Origin: Stenopsyche tienmushanensis
Taxonomy: Eukaryota; Arthropoda; Insecta; Trichoptera; Stenopsychidae
Reading direction: 5' to 3'
Length of the DNA: 64,000 nt
Assembly (NCBI GenBank): GCA_008973525.1
Contig: WACJ01000123.1
Coordinates: 868,001 to 932,000, forward strand
The notes under the pieces are model-generated. The model had not been told where the DNA came from. It ran no database searches and was given only the letters and a program-made list of their open reading frames with translations. A program made the translations under genes and the position numbers. Within the stretch, counting starts at the first letter, position 1; the number at the start of each line of letters is the position of its first letter. Below are positions 34,010 to 44,531 of the stretch, in pieces.

Positions 34010-34195
34010 TGTTTTAAATATTATATTTTTTGTTATCAAGCTGAGTTTTAAGTATATAATTAATTTATGTGGCTTTCTACTATTTATTATGATACGATAT
34101 GATACCGACACGGACAAATTGTTGTAATGGTTAAAATAATGATGATCGCAATATTTGAGATTTTTTAAACGTGTAGGGGTACCTTTACAGCATGA
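34010..34195 (-). repeat. Dispersed repeat family C copy
   Basis: The inverse of 25020-25185: GTAGGGGTACCTTTACAGCA, CAATATTTGAGATTTTTTA and GTGGCTTTCTACTATTTATT. The frame 33995-34201 on the minus strand is a shadow. Confidence 0.55.
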
Positions 34196-34353
34196 CGGCA
34201 TGAAAAATGTATTTAAATTGCCTGTATACCATATACTCTCCTGCGGGATCTTTACAATTTTTTTTTAAATATTTCTTTGTTCATTGTTCAGGGTTGGCAC
34301 AACACATTAATATTTTTATTTTTTGTTAATATTATGTACATGGTGTCAAAATT

Positions 34354-35978
34354 CATGCTTTTTTTTAAGTTAAGGGGGGAGATACCTTTAGAATTTTCAA
34401 AAAATTGAATTTTTTTTTTTTACATAATTCGAATGTATAATATGTTAAAAATATACTGTTAAAAGGAAAAATTGAAATATTGAATATAAATGGAATTATT
34501 GTCAAAAACGTCAGTCCGCATACTGTCATCAACTCGGGTAGTCGGAGAGCTTGGGTCGGAGCAATGCTTCTTTCACAGTACGTTTGTATATTTTTTAACT
34601 TTCAAGGCAATTTTAGATTTTAAACCTTACGGTGATGATTTGACTATTGTGAAAAGTGAGTGTGTTGGCCATGTTGAGAAGAGAATGAGCTCCAGACTGC
34701 GACAGATAAAAAAAAAATCAAGAAAAGGGAAGTTGATAGAAAACGTTGTAAAAAAACTTACAACATATTATGGTTTAAGTATTCGAAGAAACGTTAGTGT
34801 GGAAGATATGAAACGAGAAATTATGGCTACTTATTACCATATTTTTTCAACGAAAAAAAATCCACAACACAACAACTCTCCGACTGGAGCCGAGATTTGG
34901 TGCAAATGGCAGAAAGCCATCGCTTTAGGTAAAGATCCTCAGCTTGAAGATCTTACTCCATTACTTGACGACGATATAAAACAACATCTTCTACCAATTT
35001 ACGAAGGTTTGTCCAGACATGATTTACTGGAAAGATGCTTGGGTGGCCCAGAATGCCAACAAAAGTTTCAATGCGACAATTTGGCGAATATGTCCAAAGC
35101 ACCTCAATTCTGGACTAAAAATTGTTGAAACTATATTTAATGAAGGCTACACCTCAATTCTCAAACTTATGAATGAGCTGGGTATAATTGTTGGCACCTA
35201 TTGTAAAGTTTTCGCTGAAAATACCGATGAGGCACGAATAGTGAAACAGAACCGGATGAGTTTTTCCGAAGCCAAAACAGCTCGTACTGGTCGAAAACAG
35301 CAGCAGCTCGAAGATAATCAGCTTTTTTAGAAGGTCGAAGGTTTATTGTATGGATTCAGAATCGCCGATTGATCGGTAAATCACATTAAATTATAATTAT
35401 ACTGAATCAAAACTTTGAACGCGATTATCTCGAAACTCTGTTTTCAAAAACTGCTCGTTCTGTAACTCAAAAATTTATTGACCGATTAGGCTGAAATTTT
35501 CAGGGGTTTCTCTTTATAATATTATCGGAAGGATATACCTATAAGTTTAAAGATATCGGGTTAATAAATATTTTTTTTGGGGTCAAAACTGTTGAAAAAT
35601 AGCCAAAAATCTGGACTTTTTTTTTAACAGCCGATATAAATTTTATTTTTAAACTTTTTTATTATTTTATAGGTATATCCTTCCCGTTAATATATCAGTA
35701 ATCAAAAAAAAATCAACTTTTTTATTTCAGATAAATAGAAAATTTTTGACAGGTGCAGCAGTTTTCGATGTCTCCCAGCAGACGCTTGAAGAAATATTCT
35801 ACAGAGCGGCCATTTTGTAAAAAAAATAAAAAAATCACATGTTTTTTTACACTTTAATAATGTATCAATAAGATGTCAAAATATATAAATGATCACATTA
35901 TTTTATCACCTTGAAAATAATTCATTAAAATTGACTGATTTTACCCGGTCTAAAGGTATCTCCCCCCTTAAGGCATGA
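34354..35978 (+). mobile_element. MULE (Mutator-like) DNA transposon, internally deleted
   Basis: Bounded by long inverted repeats. On the left TTAAGGGGGGAGATACCTTT continues into AGA (34370-34392); on the right TCTAAAGGTATCTCCCCCC is followed by TTAA (35949-35971). The pairing extends outward through CTTAAG to TTCATGC/GCATGAA. Between them lie a transposase-like frame and about 600 bp of AT-rich non-coding sequence. At about 1.6 kb it is too short for a full MULE transposase gene. No clear 8-10-bp direct target duplication was seen outside the repeats. The 17.8-18.2 and 42.4-42.77 kb fragments share its end or interior style. Confidence 0.8.
34490..35330 (+). pseudogene. Mutator-like transposase, truncated with one frameshift
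   Basis: From about residue 45 the frame starting at 34490 reads PYGDDLTIVKSECVGHVEKR and then MSSRLRQIKK, and KLTTYYGLSIRRNVSVEDMK follows. Next is PQHNNSPTGAEIWCKWQKAI and later LLPIYEGLSRHDLLERCLGG. This is the conserved layout of the Mutator-like transposase domain found in many arthropod genomes (ECVGHVQKRMG, YYG.AIR.N, QH..CP.G..SWCK.Q). Near 35045 the frame changes by one base. The second frame (35019-35330) continues with QNANKSFNATIWRICPKHLN, the NxS.N..IW..CPK motif, and ends in a lysine/glutamine-rich tail at a stop at 35328-35330. About half of the usual protein, including the N-terminal part of the catalytic core, is missing; the first 40 residues here are unrelated filler. It is non-functional but young enough to read easily. 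Confidence 0.85.
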
Positions 35979-36939
35979 ACATTTAAAAATCAAATAATAT
36001 TTTTATTTCGAAACCTTTTTAATTTGAAAAAATAGTGCATTTACAGCGCAATTAAAAGTTTACGACTTTCCAGGGGACAAATGCATAACCTTCGTTTTTA
36101 ATTTGCCCACGACATTTTTATGGCCCATAAACGTTGCAGTAAACCCATGGAACATTTGCAGAGAAGTATTGAAAATCCATCATGGGAAAATTCAATATGC
36201 GACCGAGTCATTTAATTGTATGACATTCGGCGGCGCATAGAGACGGCCCGAAAGTCGCGCTGCTGTCAATTTAATTCAGCTCGACAATTTCCCGTGGGCG
36301 TATTCGCCGCGATCGCGCAATAGTTGACAGCTGTCAAACGATATCTTGTGCGGATCGAGCAAAACAATTTTGGCGCCCAATCTTGCGCCTCGATCACGCA
36401 CTTTCTCAGATAAGAGGCCGCGCTTTTAGCCGCTAAGCTGACTGTGCTCTTCGTGACGTCTGATAAATGGAACTCTTCGACATGTCCGTCAGAACGCTGT
36501 TCACATGTGACAGGATAGGACCTATCGCCTGCCAGCACAACAGGTGAATATCATCAGTTCCGAGTGCCTATTGTGTCTTGAACTTCTAGGACATCCTTGT
36601 GTGCAATGCACTAGGATGTTTACTGTCGATGTTCACCGCGGTTCCGCTCGTATCGAGGGACCAATTTGCATCCCTAGCTAGAATGTTCCGGACCCGTCCA
36701 TCTATTAATTGAACCGTGTCCTCATGCTTTACCGAATACACCAACATTCGTAACTAAATTGTCGCTTAATTGACCCATTTACCGCATCGCATGCATCGAC
36801 AATTATGCCAACGTCTGATTAATTATCGGACGCTGGAGTTTTTCTTTTATTGGATTTGTGGCAATCCCGCGATGCTTAACGAAGCTAAATCTGCTAAATC
36901 GTACGTTGGCCAATCCGCAGTATAAAATATATACGAGGT
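35979..36939. other. Non-repetitive stretch, unresolved
   Basis: 36230-36900 has moderate GC and many CG words with no recognised repeat. It may be host unique DNA. The minus frame 36266-36538 shows no domain. Confidence 0.35.
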
Positions 36940-36941
36940 CA

Positions 36942-37005
36942 TCCATAAAGTAAAGTTACAACATTTGAATAGTCGAGATACCAGCTATTTTTGGATTGTA
37001 TTTTG
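36942..37005 (+). mobile_element. Mariner-type terminal sequence
   Basis: TATACGAGGTCATCCATAAA then GTAAAGTTACAA has the layout of mariner ends (TA target, CGAGGT, a short spacer, AAAAAGTAA). Nothing coding follows before the R1 remnant on the right. Confidence 0.45.
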
Positions 37006-37049
37006 AATAAGTTTTTTTCTTGTGCGATGGGAATCATAAGCATACGACA

Positions 37050-37310
37050 CCCTAGAGCTAGAAAGTCCCAGGTTAGTGTCAAATTCTTACTGACTAAACC
37101 CCTCTCTTGATCCGTCTCTGTCCTTCCTAGTATTTTTTATCACATTGCTTAATTCCCGCCAAAGGTCCCAGTTTTCATTGCTCGCCATCAACTGTCTTTC
37201 TGGGGCTTCCAAGCCTCGCAATCATCAATGATGTGTATCACCCAGACAACCTCTGACTGGCAGTGGTGGCACGATGTGGTTGCCTTATCCTCTATCTATT
37301 TTAGATATAT
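37050..37310 (-). pseudogene. R1-type ORF2 C-terminal relic
   Basis: The minus strand reads SCHHCQSEV, then a gap and IIDDCEAWKPQKDS, the C-terminal zinc knuckle of R1-clade ORF2 (CxxC..H..F.C..W). Further on, ERGLVSKN corresponds to the 3'-UTR segment of the plus copies. It is heavily decayed and lies downstream, in element direction, of a second R1 3' UTR. Confidence 0.6.
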
Positions 37311-37527
37311 TACAAAGCAGTTATGTTCTGTCTCCCATAAAACCTCAGGCTGGGAGACAACCCTACGCTCGTGGGCAACGGTATAACCCCTGGGATAATG
37401 ATGTGGAGTAGAGGTGCGCGAAAGGAGCCTCGTCGGTTTGCTCATCAAATGCTGCTTAACCTATGCAGCTGGGGTAACCCAGCTGACATAGGTTAAGCTG
37501 CGTACCTTTGAATGTGGAACTGCTGAT

Positions 37528-38183
37528 CAGAGCCGTAACTAAGGTATGATGCGCCCGTGGCAAAAATCTAAATTGCGAAACTTTTTAAGCCCCAACTTAA
37601 GTCGTTTTTGAAAATACAGATTCGATATAATCTCATTTAACCCATTGACGCACAGTTACCGTCAAATACCGTCATGATTCAGCAGATAATACCTGCTTAT
37701 TACGCCAGATAAGTCCATGCATACCATCTTCGCCGACACTTCAAATCAAAGACTCTCAAGCTTGACATCGATTATCTATCCAGTGGCTTTATCTACTTCG
37801 ATTCAAATTTCAGAGTAATGAGAATGAGAAGTACTTGTTTTCAACCTTTTTTATTGTGACAGTGGATCCTGTTTAATTTTTCTTATATTATATTTGGATA
37901 AGATAAGATTTGAAGTGCTGCGAAGAAAATATGCAGACTTATCTGGCACAATAAGCAAGTATTATCTGCAAACGAAGACGCAGGGGAACCCCACGCAAGA
38001 TACCGAAAATTACTCCGTAATACTGATATGTCAATTAACGCGTATTATTTCGAGTAGAAAGGTCAAGTAAAATAAAAACCACGCGCAACTCTCTCAATCG
38101 GGTCGGTATCCTACGTTTTGCGCCCCAAGCCCAGTTGCGCCCGTGGCAGGCGCCTGCTTTGCCACGCCCTGGTTACGACCCTG
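37528..38183. mobile_element. hAT MITE, family E, with 8-bp target duplication
   Basis: A 656-bp element with ends CAGAGCCGTAACTAAGG (left) and CCCTGGTTACGACCCTG (right), which are imperfect inverted repeats with 13 of 17 positions shared. It is flanked on both sides by CTGCTGAT (37520-37527 and 38184-38191). An 8-bp duplication is the hAT hallmark. TGCGCCCGTGGCA occurs subterminally near both ends, in the same orientation. It is non-coding, so moved by a transposase from elsewhere. A second partial copy is at 29990-30120. Confidence 0.85.
37682..37969. repeat. Internal inverted repeat within the hAT MITE
   Basis: GCAGATAATACCTGCTTATT and CCAGATAAGTC at 37682-37714 are mirrored by GACTTATCTGG and AATAAGCAAGTATTATCTGC at 37935-37969, about 35 bases with few mismatches and a loop of about 215 bp. 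TTAACCCATTGACGCACAGT (37638-37657) just outside looks like a piggyBac-type start. A second, smaller element may be nested here. Confidence 0.65.
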
Positions 38184-38439
38184 CTGCTGATTACAAAAGT
38201 AGTTGGAGTCTATGCAAAAGACATCAACAGCCTAGCGCATACAGGGAAAAACGGATTTAGGCTACTCAAACGGTGGCTAGGTACTAAAAATGATCGAAGC
38301 GATACGAGTACCATGAGGAAGGGGTATCTTCAAACTGATGTTAGAAACGTGGTGGCAGGGACCTTGCTAGATTTTTTCCTGTGGGATCTTGCATAAGACA
38401 CCCTTGGTTTGATCCCAGGATAGTATCAGATTCTTACTG

Positions 38440-38725
38440 AATAAAACCCCTCCCTTGTCCTTCTCTGCGCCCCTGATATTATTTTCCACCTATCTTCGGG
38501 AGAACAGGTAGTCTGGCCTTAGGTAATTGGCCCTATTCTAGTGTTGGAAACCCGCTTCGCGCCTCTCTTTCTCACTGCCCTCTTTGGCGCTCATAATGTC
38601 TTCAATGTAATCGCGTTAAAGGTCTCAATTCTTCTTGCTTGCCATGATGCTGTGGATCATGTTGTCAACGTTGTGCTCTGCTAACCCTAAGTCGATGGCG
38701 CGTCGCAGATGCTTCCTTGCCTGCT
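38440..38725 (-). pseudogene. R1-type ORF2 extreme C-terminus relic
   Basis: The minus strand reads AEHNVDNMIHSIMASKKN, then YIEDIMSAKEGSEKEA. This corresponds to SLSPSNMVPSMLSDARAWNA and the lysine/glutamate tail of copy 1. It leads directly into the 3' UTR on its left. It is the second minus-strand R1 copy here, in tandem with the one at 37050-37310. Confidence 0.55.
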
Positions 38726-38768
38726 AGATAGCTCCTTTCAACGTAACATAACCTCTGTCCTTTCCCTT

Positions 38769-39151
38769 CTAACGCACCTTCAGGTGCATCATTTCGCTCT
38801 GTCTTCTCCCTCTTGTATATGTGACCATTCTGAGTATCCATCTCGTAAACAACTTCTGGTAGCTAAGTTTTTCCAACACAATATAACGGAGAAGACTTTG
38901 AAAAATGCCAGGAAATATTTCAAAATAATTTCGCACTTGTTTTTCAATTTTTTGCACAAGTTCGTCAAAAATCACTGATGATCTTCCACACCTTCTCTCG
39001 TCGTTAGTATCAGTACGGCCTTCCCTAAACAACCTAACCCACTTTGTAACATGTTGTCATAAACTTCCACGAACTTCCGAGGGATATTTACGGCGGAGTC
39101 CACAAACACAGAGTGTCTTTCAATCCATTCGTTAAGTTTAATTAAATCCAT
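38769..39151 (-). pseudogene. Mariner-like transposase N-terminal half
   Basis: Starts at an ATG at 39151 with DLIKLNEWIERHSVFVDSAV. One frame change later it reads FREGRTDTNDERRCGRSSVI, then FDELVQKIEKQVRN and LSYQKLFTRWILRMV. This matches a mariner lineage whose HTH linker has the pattern FK.GRT.V.DE.RSGRPS and NLVQKVNEKVREN, followed by L.YRKLCARWVPKMLT. Roughly 120 of about 345 residues remain, with no catalytic aspartates. A candidate 5' end (CCAACTGCGAGACTTCAATG) lies at 39245-39264, and a similar sequence is at 45101-45120. It is dead. Confidence 0.75.
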
Positions 39152-39275
39152 TTTTTATGTATATAATTCAAAGCGCATCAAAAATATTGCATTGTTGGCT
39201 TGTCTAAGATGTTTATTGTGAAAAATCCATAAAGAGGGTATACCCAACTGCGAGACTTCAATGACGAACCTCTAT

Positions 39276-40130
39276 ATCAAACATGACCACACTAGCCAGT
39301 TATCAAAGAACTGTGAACTTGATCTTTCCAAGTTTTATTAAGGAGCCCTATTATCCCGCAATACAATCAAAATGGCGCCCATTGCGCATAAAAATGGCGG
39401 CTATTTATCCATGCCGTATTTATCAAATGCAACAAGTGGATATAAATTAAATTTTTAATATCGTTTATTATTAAATCATGCCGTATTTTATTCGTGCCTT
39501 TATATCCCTATTAAATCTACGATATAGGGCTCCTGGGAGCATTTTTAATATCGCAGCATAACTTCGCTGGGCGCTATTCAGTGGGTGCGTGGAATATAAA
39601 CACGTTTGTTGTGATTTTTCATTTGAGATTTTTTTTAATGGAAAATTCTTTGGGGGCTGGAATTCAGCACCTGAAGAGATAAGCATCGATAAATCAGTCC
39701 GCGGACAGTTGCGTGTCTCGTCATTGACAAGTTGATGAGTTCTTCGCGATTCATTGAAGAAGTGTACGTGTTCAGAACAACAATGACTTACTAGATCAAG
39801 GTCTCCTGTGACGAAACATTAATTCTGAATGGCATTCGTGTTGCGCAATATCAGATCAGCTGACCGGCACTTGTTATGCGTACCAGAAGTGCTGGTGCAA
39901 TTCATCCAGGTTTATCGAAGAACTTGGGAGCTTTCGTTGAGTAAACGAAAATCGGCCATTACTCTCAAATTACGATGGATAATTGACTTGAGACAATGAC
40001 TTAATAACCCAAGATGATCGTCCATTTATATATCATCTTTGTACAACAACAAAAATCAACTGATTTAAATCAGGGCTTTGAACCTAAAAATTTCCGTCAA
40101 ATTTACATCAACCCTCTTATATTACATAAA
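39276..40130. other. Intergenic stretch, nothing recognised
   Basis: AT-rich. The frame 39471-39686 (minus) has no domain. Confidence 0.4.
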
Positions 40131-40134
40131 CAAT

Positions 40135-40251
40135 GAGTAAAATGCCTAAGGTCAATGCTCCCTCTTTTTGGAATATGGGTGCCTAACTTTCTATAGCGTT
40201 TTGTTTCTAGATTGTGGTCCATATATCGACGCTATAGAAGGGTTGACTGTA
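40135..40251 (+). mobile_element. Pogo-like element terminus
   Basis: ATGAGTAAAATGCCTAAGGT, GCCTAACTTTCTATAGCG, TTGTGGTCCATATATCGACG and CTATAGAAGGGTTGACTGTA. The outer edge inverts to TACAGTCAACCCTTCTATAG. It is nearly identical in order to 44415-44531. Confidence 0.55.
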
Positions 40252-40644
40252 AATCGGTTCGGTTACGGTTTTCATTGCGACAAAAAGCCATTACAATCCA
40301 AAATCCTATTTATTAAATCACTTTTTTAAATTAATTCATCAGGCAATTAATTAATCTTGCACCATTCACTGCTGCATTCAAACATTGAATGTGGACTTGC
40401 AAATCAAATGCGATTAAAATTCATTAAATTCTGAAGGATGATTTGATCAGGTCAATAATTGGCAAAATTATGTACACGGCAATAAATCAGTCGATGTCCT
40501 GTTTCTGTGCCGGTTTTATGAAGATCGGCCTCTAACATCCCATTCATCGTTTGCTGTTTTTCTTGACCTATAAATTTATAAACATTCCCTTGACTCATTT
40601 AAAAAGATACGCATCGTGTCCGTATACAATGTATGTATTTAACT

Positions 40645-41125
40645 GGCTGCAGGGTCTTTCAGTAAAGACGCTTGACCTTTAAACGTAAACAAAACAAGTT
40701 GTATGTAAGATATCTAATGAATTATTTTTATATTTGAAAGAAAATTTTATGGCATTTATTATAAAATATAATTTGATTCAAATATGCGCAACGGTTTTGC
40801 TTGGTGGCACTTATTCAAGAGGTCTAAATTTCGATGACTTTGACGCTTAAATCTGGCTTAATTTGCTGAATGGCGTTCGTTGTGTTGATTTTGAGATCAT
40901 CAATTGTTTGAAATTTATACAAATATACCTACAATTTAAAATAGATCTAAAGGAAGAAGTCTAAAGGCGTTAAATCGGTGGCCAATTCACGAGTCCTCAA
41001 ATCATGCAGAATGTCCATCATGGCATGTGCTGTATGGCACATAACGCCATCTTATTAGAACCACATGTCGTCGATATCTATATCATTCATTTAAGGCCAC
41101 AATAAGTTGCTTATCCTTAATCTAT
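40645..41125 (-). pseudogene. Tc1/mariner-type transposase C-terminal half
   Basis: The minus strand reads DIDDMWF followed by a damaged QDG..CHTAHA and MMDILHDLR. Then LATDLTPLDFFL carries the last catalytic aspartate, and FQTIDDLKINTTNAIQQIKP and DLSVKVIEI follow. This is the well-known insect lineage with W.QQDGA.CHTA....LR and DLTPLDYFLWG motifs, ending in a helix with K.....ID.L..NI..VI..I.P. The element's end GGGTCTTTCAGTAAAGACGC lies at 40653-40672 as expected downstream of the stop. Several stops and a frameshift; no N-terminal half. It belongs to a different lineage from the relic at 38769-39151. Confidence 0.75.
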
Positions 41126-41129
41126 TGTA

Positions 41130-42399
41130 TATTAGCGTTTGCTAAAAATCACGTAATGGGCGAAACATTTCTCGAATGGAATACTGTTTTTAAAAATAAA
41201 ATTTGATAACTTACACACGTTTTTCTATGCTATAACTTTTCATGATGATTTGCCATATATTATTAAATAATTCACAATAAATTTTTATAGCTATTGCTTT
41301 TATAAAATGGCTGCTATAACCTAACAATCTTTGAGCGTTTCTTTTGAACGACCCAATAGCTTCAATTCGTTCAATTGATAAATGCATTAATTTAATGCGA
41401 TTTTCTTGATTTTTGGAATCGTTCTAATCCGATCGATAGTTTTAGAGGTCGTTATATTTTTATGCGATTCTTTAAGTACATTTTGCCTTCCGCCGTAGCG
41501 TGAAATTAGATTAAATGCCAGTTAACACACAGACGTAATTCAATTTGTTCTTTCTTTTATTAACCCTAAAAAGCGTACATTTTCCGTTCTGTGAGCGCTT
41601 TCATTTTTTTCTAATTTACTTTTTCTCATCACCCCTCCGCTTTTCCTTAAGGGCGCAAAAGAAATGAGTTTCTCCGATATAATATTGCTTTATTGCTTCG
41701 GAATACGTCTCGCATACGAGCAATATTCCCATTTTGGGCCATCAACAACAACGAAAAATGCGTTATGCGTCCATCACGCTTTTCCAGTATTTTCATTTGA
41801 TATCCCAGGAATTTGATGTCTTACAGACTCTGAAAAACACAAATATGTACATAGTTTTTTGCGCGTCGGCGAATACTTCTTCGACAAGACGATCGCATAA
41901 ACGTGAAGCAACCAAATCATCAATCTGTCGAAAAACTTTCTCTGAAAACTCGTCACAATCCTAATTCCATAAAATGGACCATAACTAAATTACAAGACAT
42001 TGTTACAACAACAAAAAAACAAGTTTCGAAAGTGACATGACCGCATTATATAAATCAAATGATGAAGTAACATCTTCAAATGAAATATTGTAACGAAATG
42101 ATACAAAACCATACAAACGTTTTGGGCATCTTATTCACGTTAATATTCAAATAAAACAGAAAAAAAATATGTTCAATATACATTTTTTTATCATTTATTT
42201 ATTGACATTTTTAATATATACTAAAAAATTAAATAAAAAAAGTTATAAGCCGGTAATGTGTTTAAAATTTTAAAAATTGGCGTATTCTGGTTGACACAAT
42301 TTAAACCGTTTTACTAATTTAAAATTTAAAAAATCAAAAAGATTCTTAATCAATAAAAATGTCGCTATAGTCCCTACTTTTGATATTAAAAAATAAATT
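41130..42399. other. AT-rich stretch, nothing recognised
   Basis: Opposing frames at 41734-41964 and 41774-41956 are compositional. No repeat ends were recognised. Confidence 0.45.
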
Positions 42400-42770
42400 T
42401 ATTATCATAAAATGGCGACTGTTTAAAAAAAAAAGTCATTTTTGGCCATATTTTTTCACAGTTTTAATTTAATTTTTTAAATAGTTAAAAATAAAATTTT
42501 GACATAAATCTGGTAAGAACAATAGAAAATTATATTTAAAAAAGTTTATATTTAATTTAAAATGAATTTATTAATTATAACTTGAGATATCGTGTCAACC
42601 GTGTTGAAAAAAGTAATTTCAATTTCATTCTGCCTTATTTACCGCATCACTAAAATAGCAATAACTCCGTGAATAATTAATATTTTTGGAATCCCTTTGA
42701 AGAAAATGTTTTTAAAGCTCTAAACTTTGAAAATATGCAAAAAAAACAAAATTGTTTCTGAAAAAGATAT
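42400..42770 (+). mobile_element. MULE-type non-autonomous fragment
   Basis: AAAATAAAATTTTGACATAA, CTGGTAAGAACAATAGAAAA, GTGTTGAAAAAAGTAATTTC and AATAACTCCGTGAATAATTA are shared in order with 17865-18090. A degraded terminal region with TGCAAAAAAAACAAAATTG follows. The diagnostic GGGGGG end is lost. Confidence 0.5.
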
Positions 42771-42774
42771 ATAA

Positions 42775-42945
42775 AAATGTATGTCCTGTATACGTTCCTA
42801 TACCGTTCATCTGATTGCGATGACACTTTGATGAATTGTTGGGCGCGTATTTTAGAAGGTTTTTAAATCAACATAATCGTTGTTTACATGCGGAATTTGT
42901 TTAGCGAGGCGTTTAACGAATGCACCATGTTGGCGCATATTGGTC
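42775..42945 (+). repeat. Dispersed repeat family H, copy 3
   Basis: TATACGTTCCTATACCGTTC, TGATTGCGATGACACTTTG, TTGTTGGGCGCGTATTTTAG and GAATTTGTTTAGCGAGGCGT have the same order as copies 1 and 2. Confidence 0.6.
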
Positions 42946-42959
42946 TGGTTAAATGAAGG

Positions 42960-43450
42960 ATGCGCGCGCAATACGGCACTTAAGTTCTGCTCACAAAAGA
43001 GAGGGAGACAGATCCCTTAGAGAGTGACTTTATTTTAAGTTTTTATCTGCTTGAGGGTCGGGCTACAATTTTCGCTCTGTAAAATAAATGGAAAAAAACA
43101 GCATACCAACAGATTTGGAAGATTAGAATTGTTCACATTTCTGATCGAGCATCTTGATTCAAGACCAAATCTATATTCTTGAATCTAAATAAATAAATAT
43201 CGGTTATTCATATTCATTGGAGATTGCTTACATCCGATAACATAATTCGAATTTGACACCTTAACAAGAAGAAAGAGACTCCGTCATACTAACCTCTTGC
43301 AATACGTTCTGTCGGCGCTTGTCATTCGCTGACGCCTCCCATCCAAAACCGCTCAGTATTAATGACGCGCCGATTCTGACACCAATGAAGCGTAAGAGCA
43401 GGAACGCGTAATAAGCAATCGGTGTCGTTCCTTCACACAAATCTATACAT
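42960..43450. other. LTR-like scraps with a primer-binding-site motif
   Basis: AGAGAGGGAGACAGATCCCT with TTTATTTTAAG nearby (42999-43040) resembles a polyadenylation region of an antisense LTR. GATTCTGACACCAATGAAGC at 43374-43393 is the inverse of the tRNA-Leu-type motif and matches the word at 52260-52282. No coding sequence. Confidence 0.35.
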
Positions 43451-44410
43451 ATTCTTGTTTAAAAGATGTTCAAGTCAATAATGATCATTTTTTGTAGAAT
43501 TTACGATCAATGCTGATATTGAACCTTTGCGGTCTCTAAATATTTTAGACATTTTTAAGATAAAAAGTTTTATCTAAAAAATAATACTGTCCTAAACACG
43601 ATACGCGAAATAAAATCACATGATTTTAAATCTGAGTGGGGTTAAAAAATGTAGAAACAAAATGTCGAGCCAGACTCGACATAGGACCTCAAAGAGTTAG
43701 ATCAGTCGATTATGCGCCATCAAAATCATATATGACGGGAATGAAAGGATCGTTAAATGCTCGGGCATCGTCCACGCGCATCAATAGATGCGTCCCGCAT
43801 TTGAATGTTTTATTGAGCATTACAGCACACAAATTTCAAACAAATCCACAAATTGATCAATAATACAAGGAATGACCCAAGGTATACATTATCGATGACC
43901 TGAAACTGACCAGATAGTCGTTCAATAATCCACGACCTCGAGTGCTCGAGCCAATGCCACCAAGTTTATATTTACACCGACTAAATAAAAATGCTGAAAT
44001 TCTAGGATGGTTTTATAAAAAAAAAGAGCGTTGCGAAATACGCTCCATTGTGCAACCGTGCATCGTGGATGTTGCGCTTCTATGCAGTTTTATTGCAGTC
44101 ACGTGCTATTCGCTCTTGTGGCATCACAAGCAGACGTTCCATCATTCTTATTATACTATGTTGACATATCGGTTACGAGAGAAGGCATTGCTTGTGGAAG
44201 TTAAGCGACCTTCGTCGGACTTTATCTACTATTTGTATGGCTTCGTGTAAACAGTCTTTTATCTCGCAACTTAATCATATAAAACTATGCTCGCTATAAA
44301 AAGAGCCCGTTAACGTCGCGAAGCTGGAAAGATTGGATCTTGAATCATTTTGATTTCAATTCTAAGTAATTCATCCCTCCTACAGCGTACACTTCGTTTG
44401 CGGCGTCTTT
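43451..44410. other. Intergenic stretch, nothing recognised
   Basis: Frames 43636-43863 and 43942-44250 lack recognisable domains. The second begins at a non-ATG codon. Confidence 0.4.
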
Positions 44411-44414
44411 TAAG

Positions 44415-44531
44415 TAAGCAATGAGTAAAAAACCTAAGATCAATCTCTTTTTTTGTATGGATGCCTAACTTTCTATAGCGTTTTGTTTTTAGAGCTTGGT
44501 TCATATCAACGCTATAGAAGGGTTGACTGTA
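44415..44531 (+). mobile_element. Pogo-like element terminus
   Basis: GCAATGAGTAAAAAACCTAA, GATGCCTAACTTTCTATAGC, AACGCTATAGAAGGGTTGAC then TGTA. It is a close match to 40135-40251, so both are copies of one family. Confidence 0.55.

Larger units (their letters stand above)
37380..38440 (-). mobile_element. R1-type 3' untranslated region, interrupted by a hAT MITE
   Basis: On the minus strand the blocks GTATGCGCTAGGCTGTTGAT, TTTTGTAATCAGCAG, then (after the insertion) TTCCACATTCAAAGGTACGC, GAGCAAACCGACGAGGCTCC and CTCTACTCCACATCATTATC appear. They correspond in order to 15500-15700 of copy 1. The R1 sequence resumes precisely when the insertion at 37528-38183 and one copy of its 8-bp duplication are removed. 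The frame at 38118-38396 is a shadow. Confidence 0.7.
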
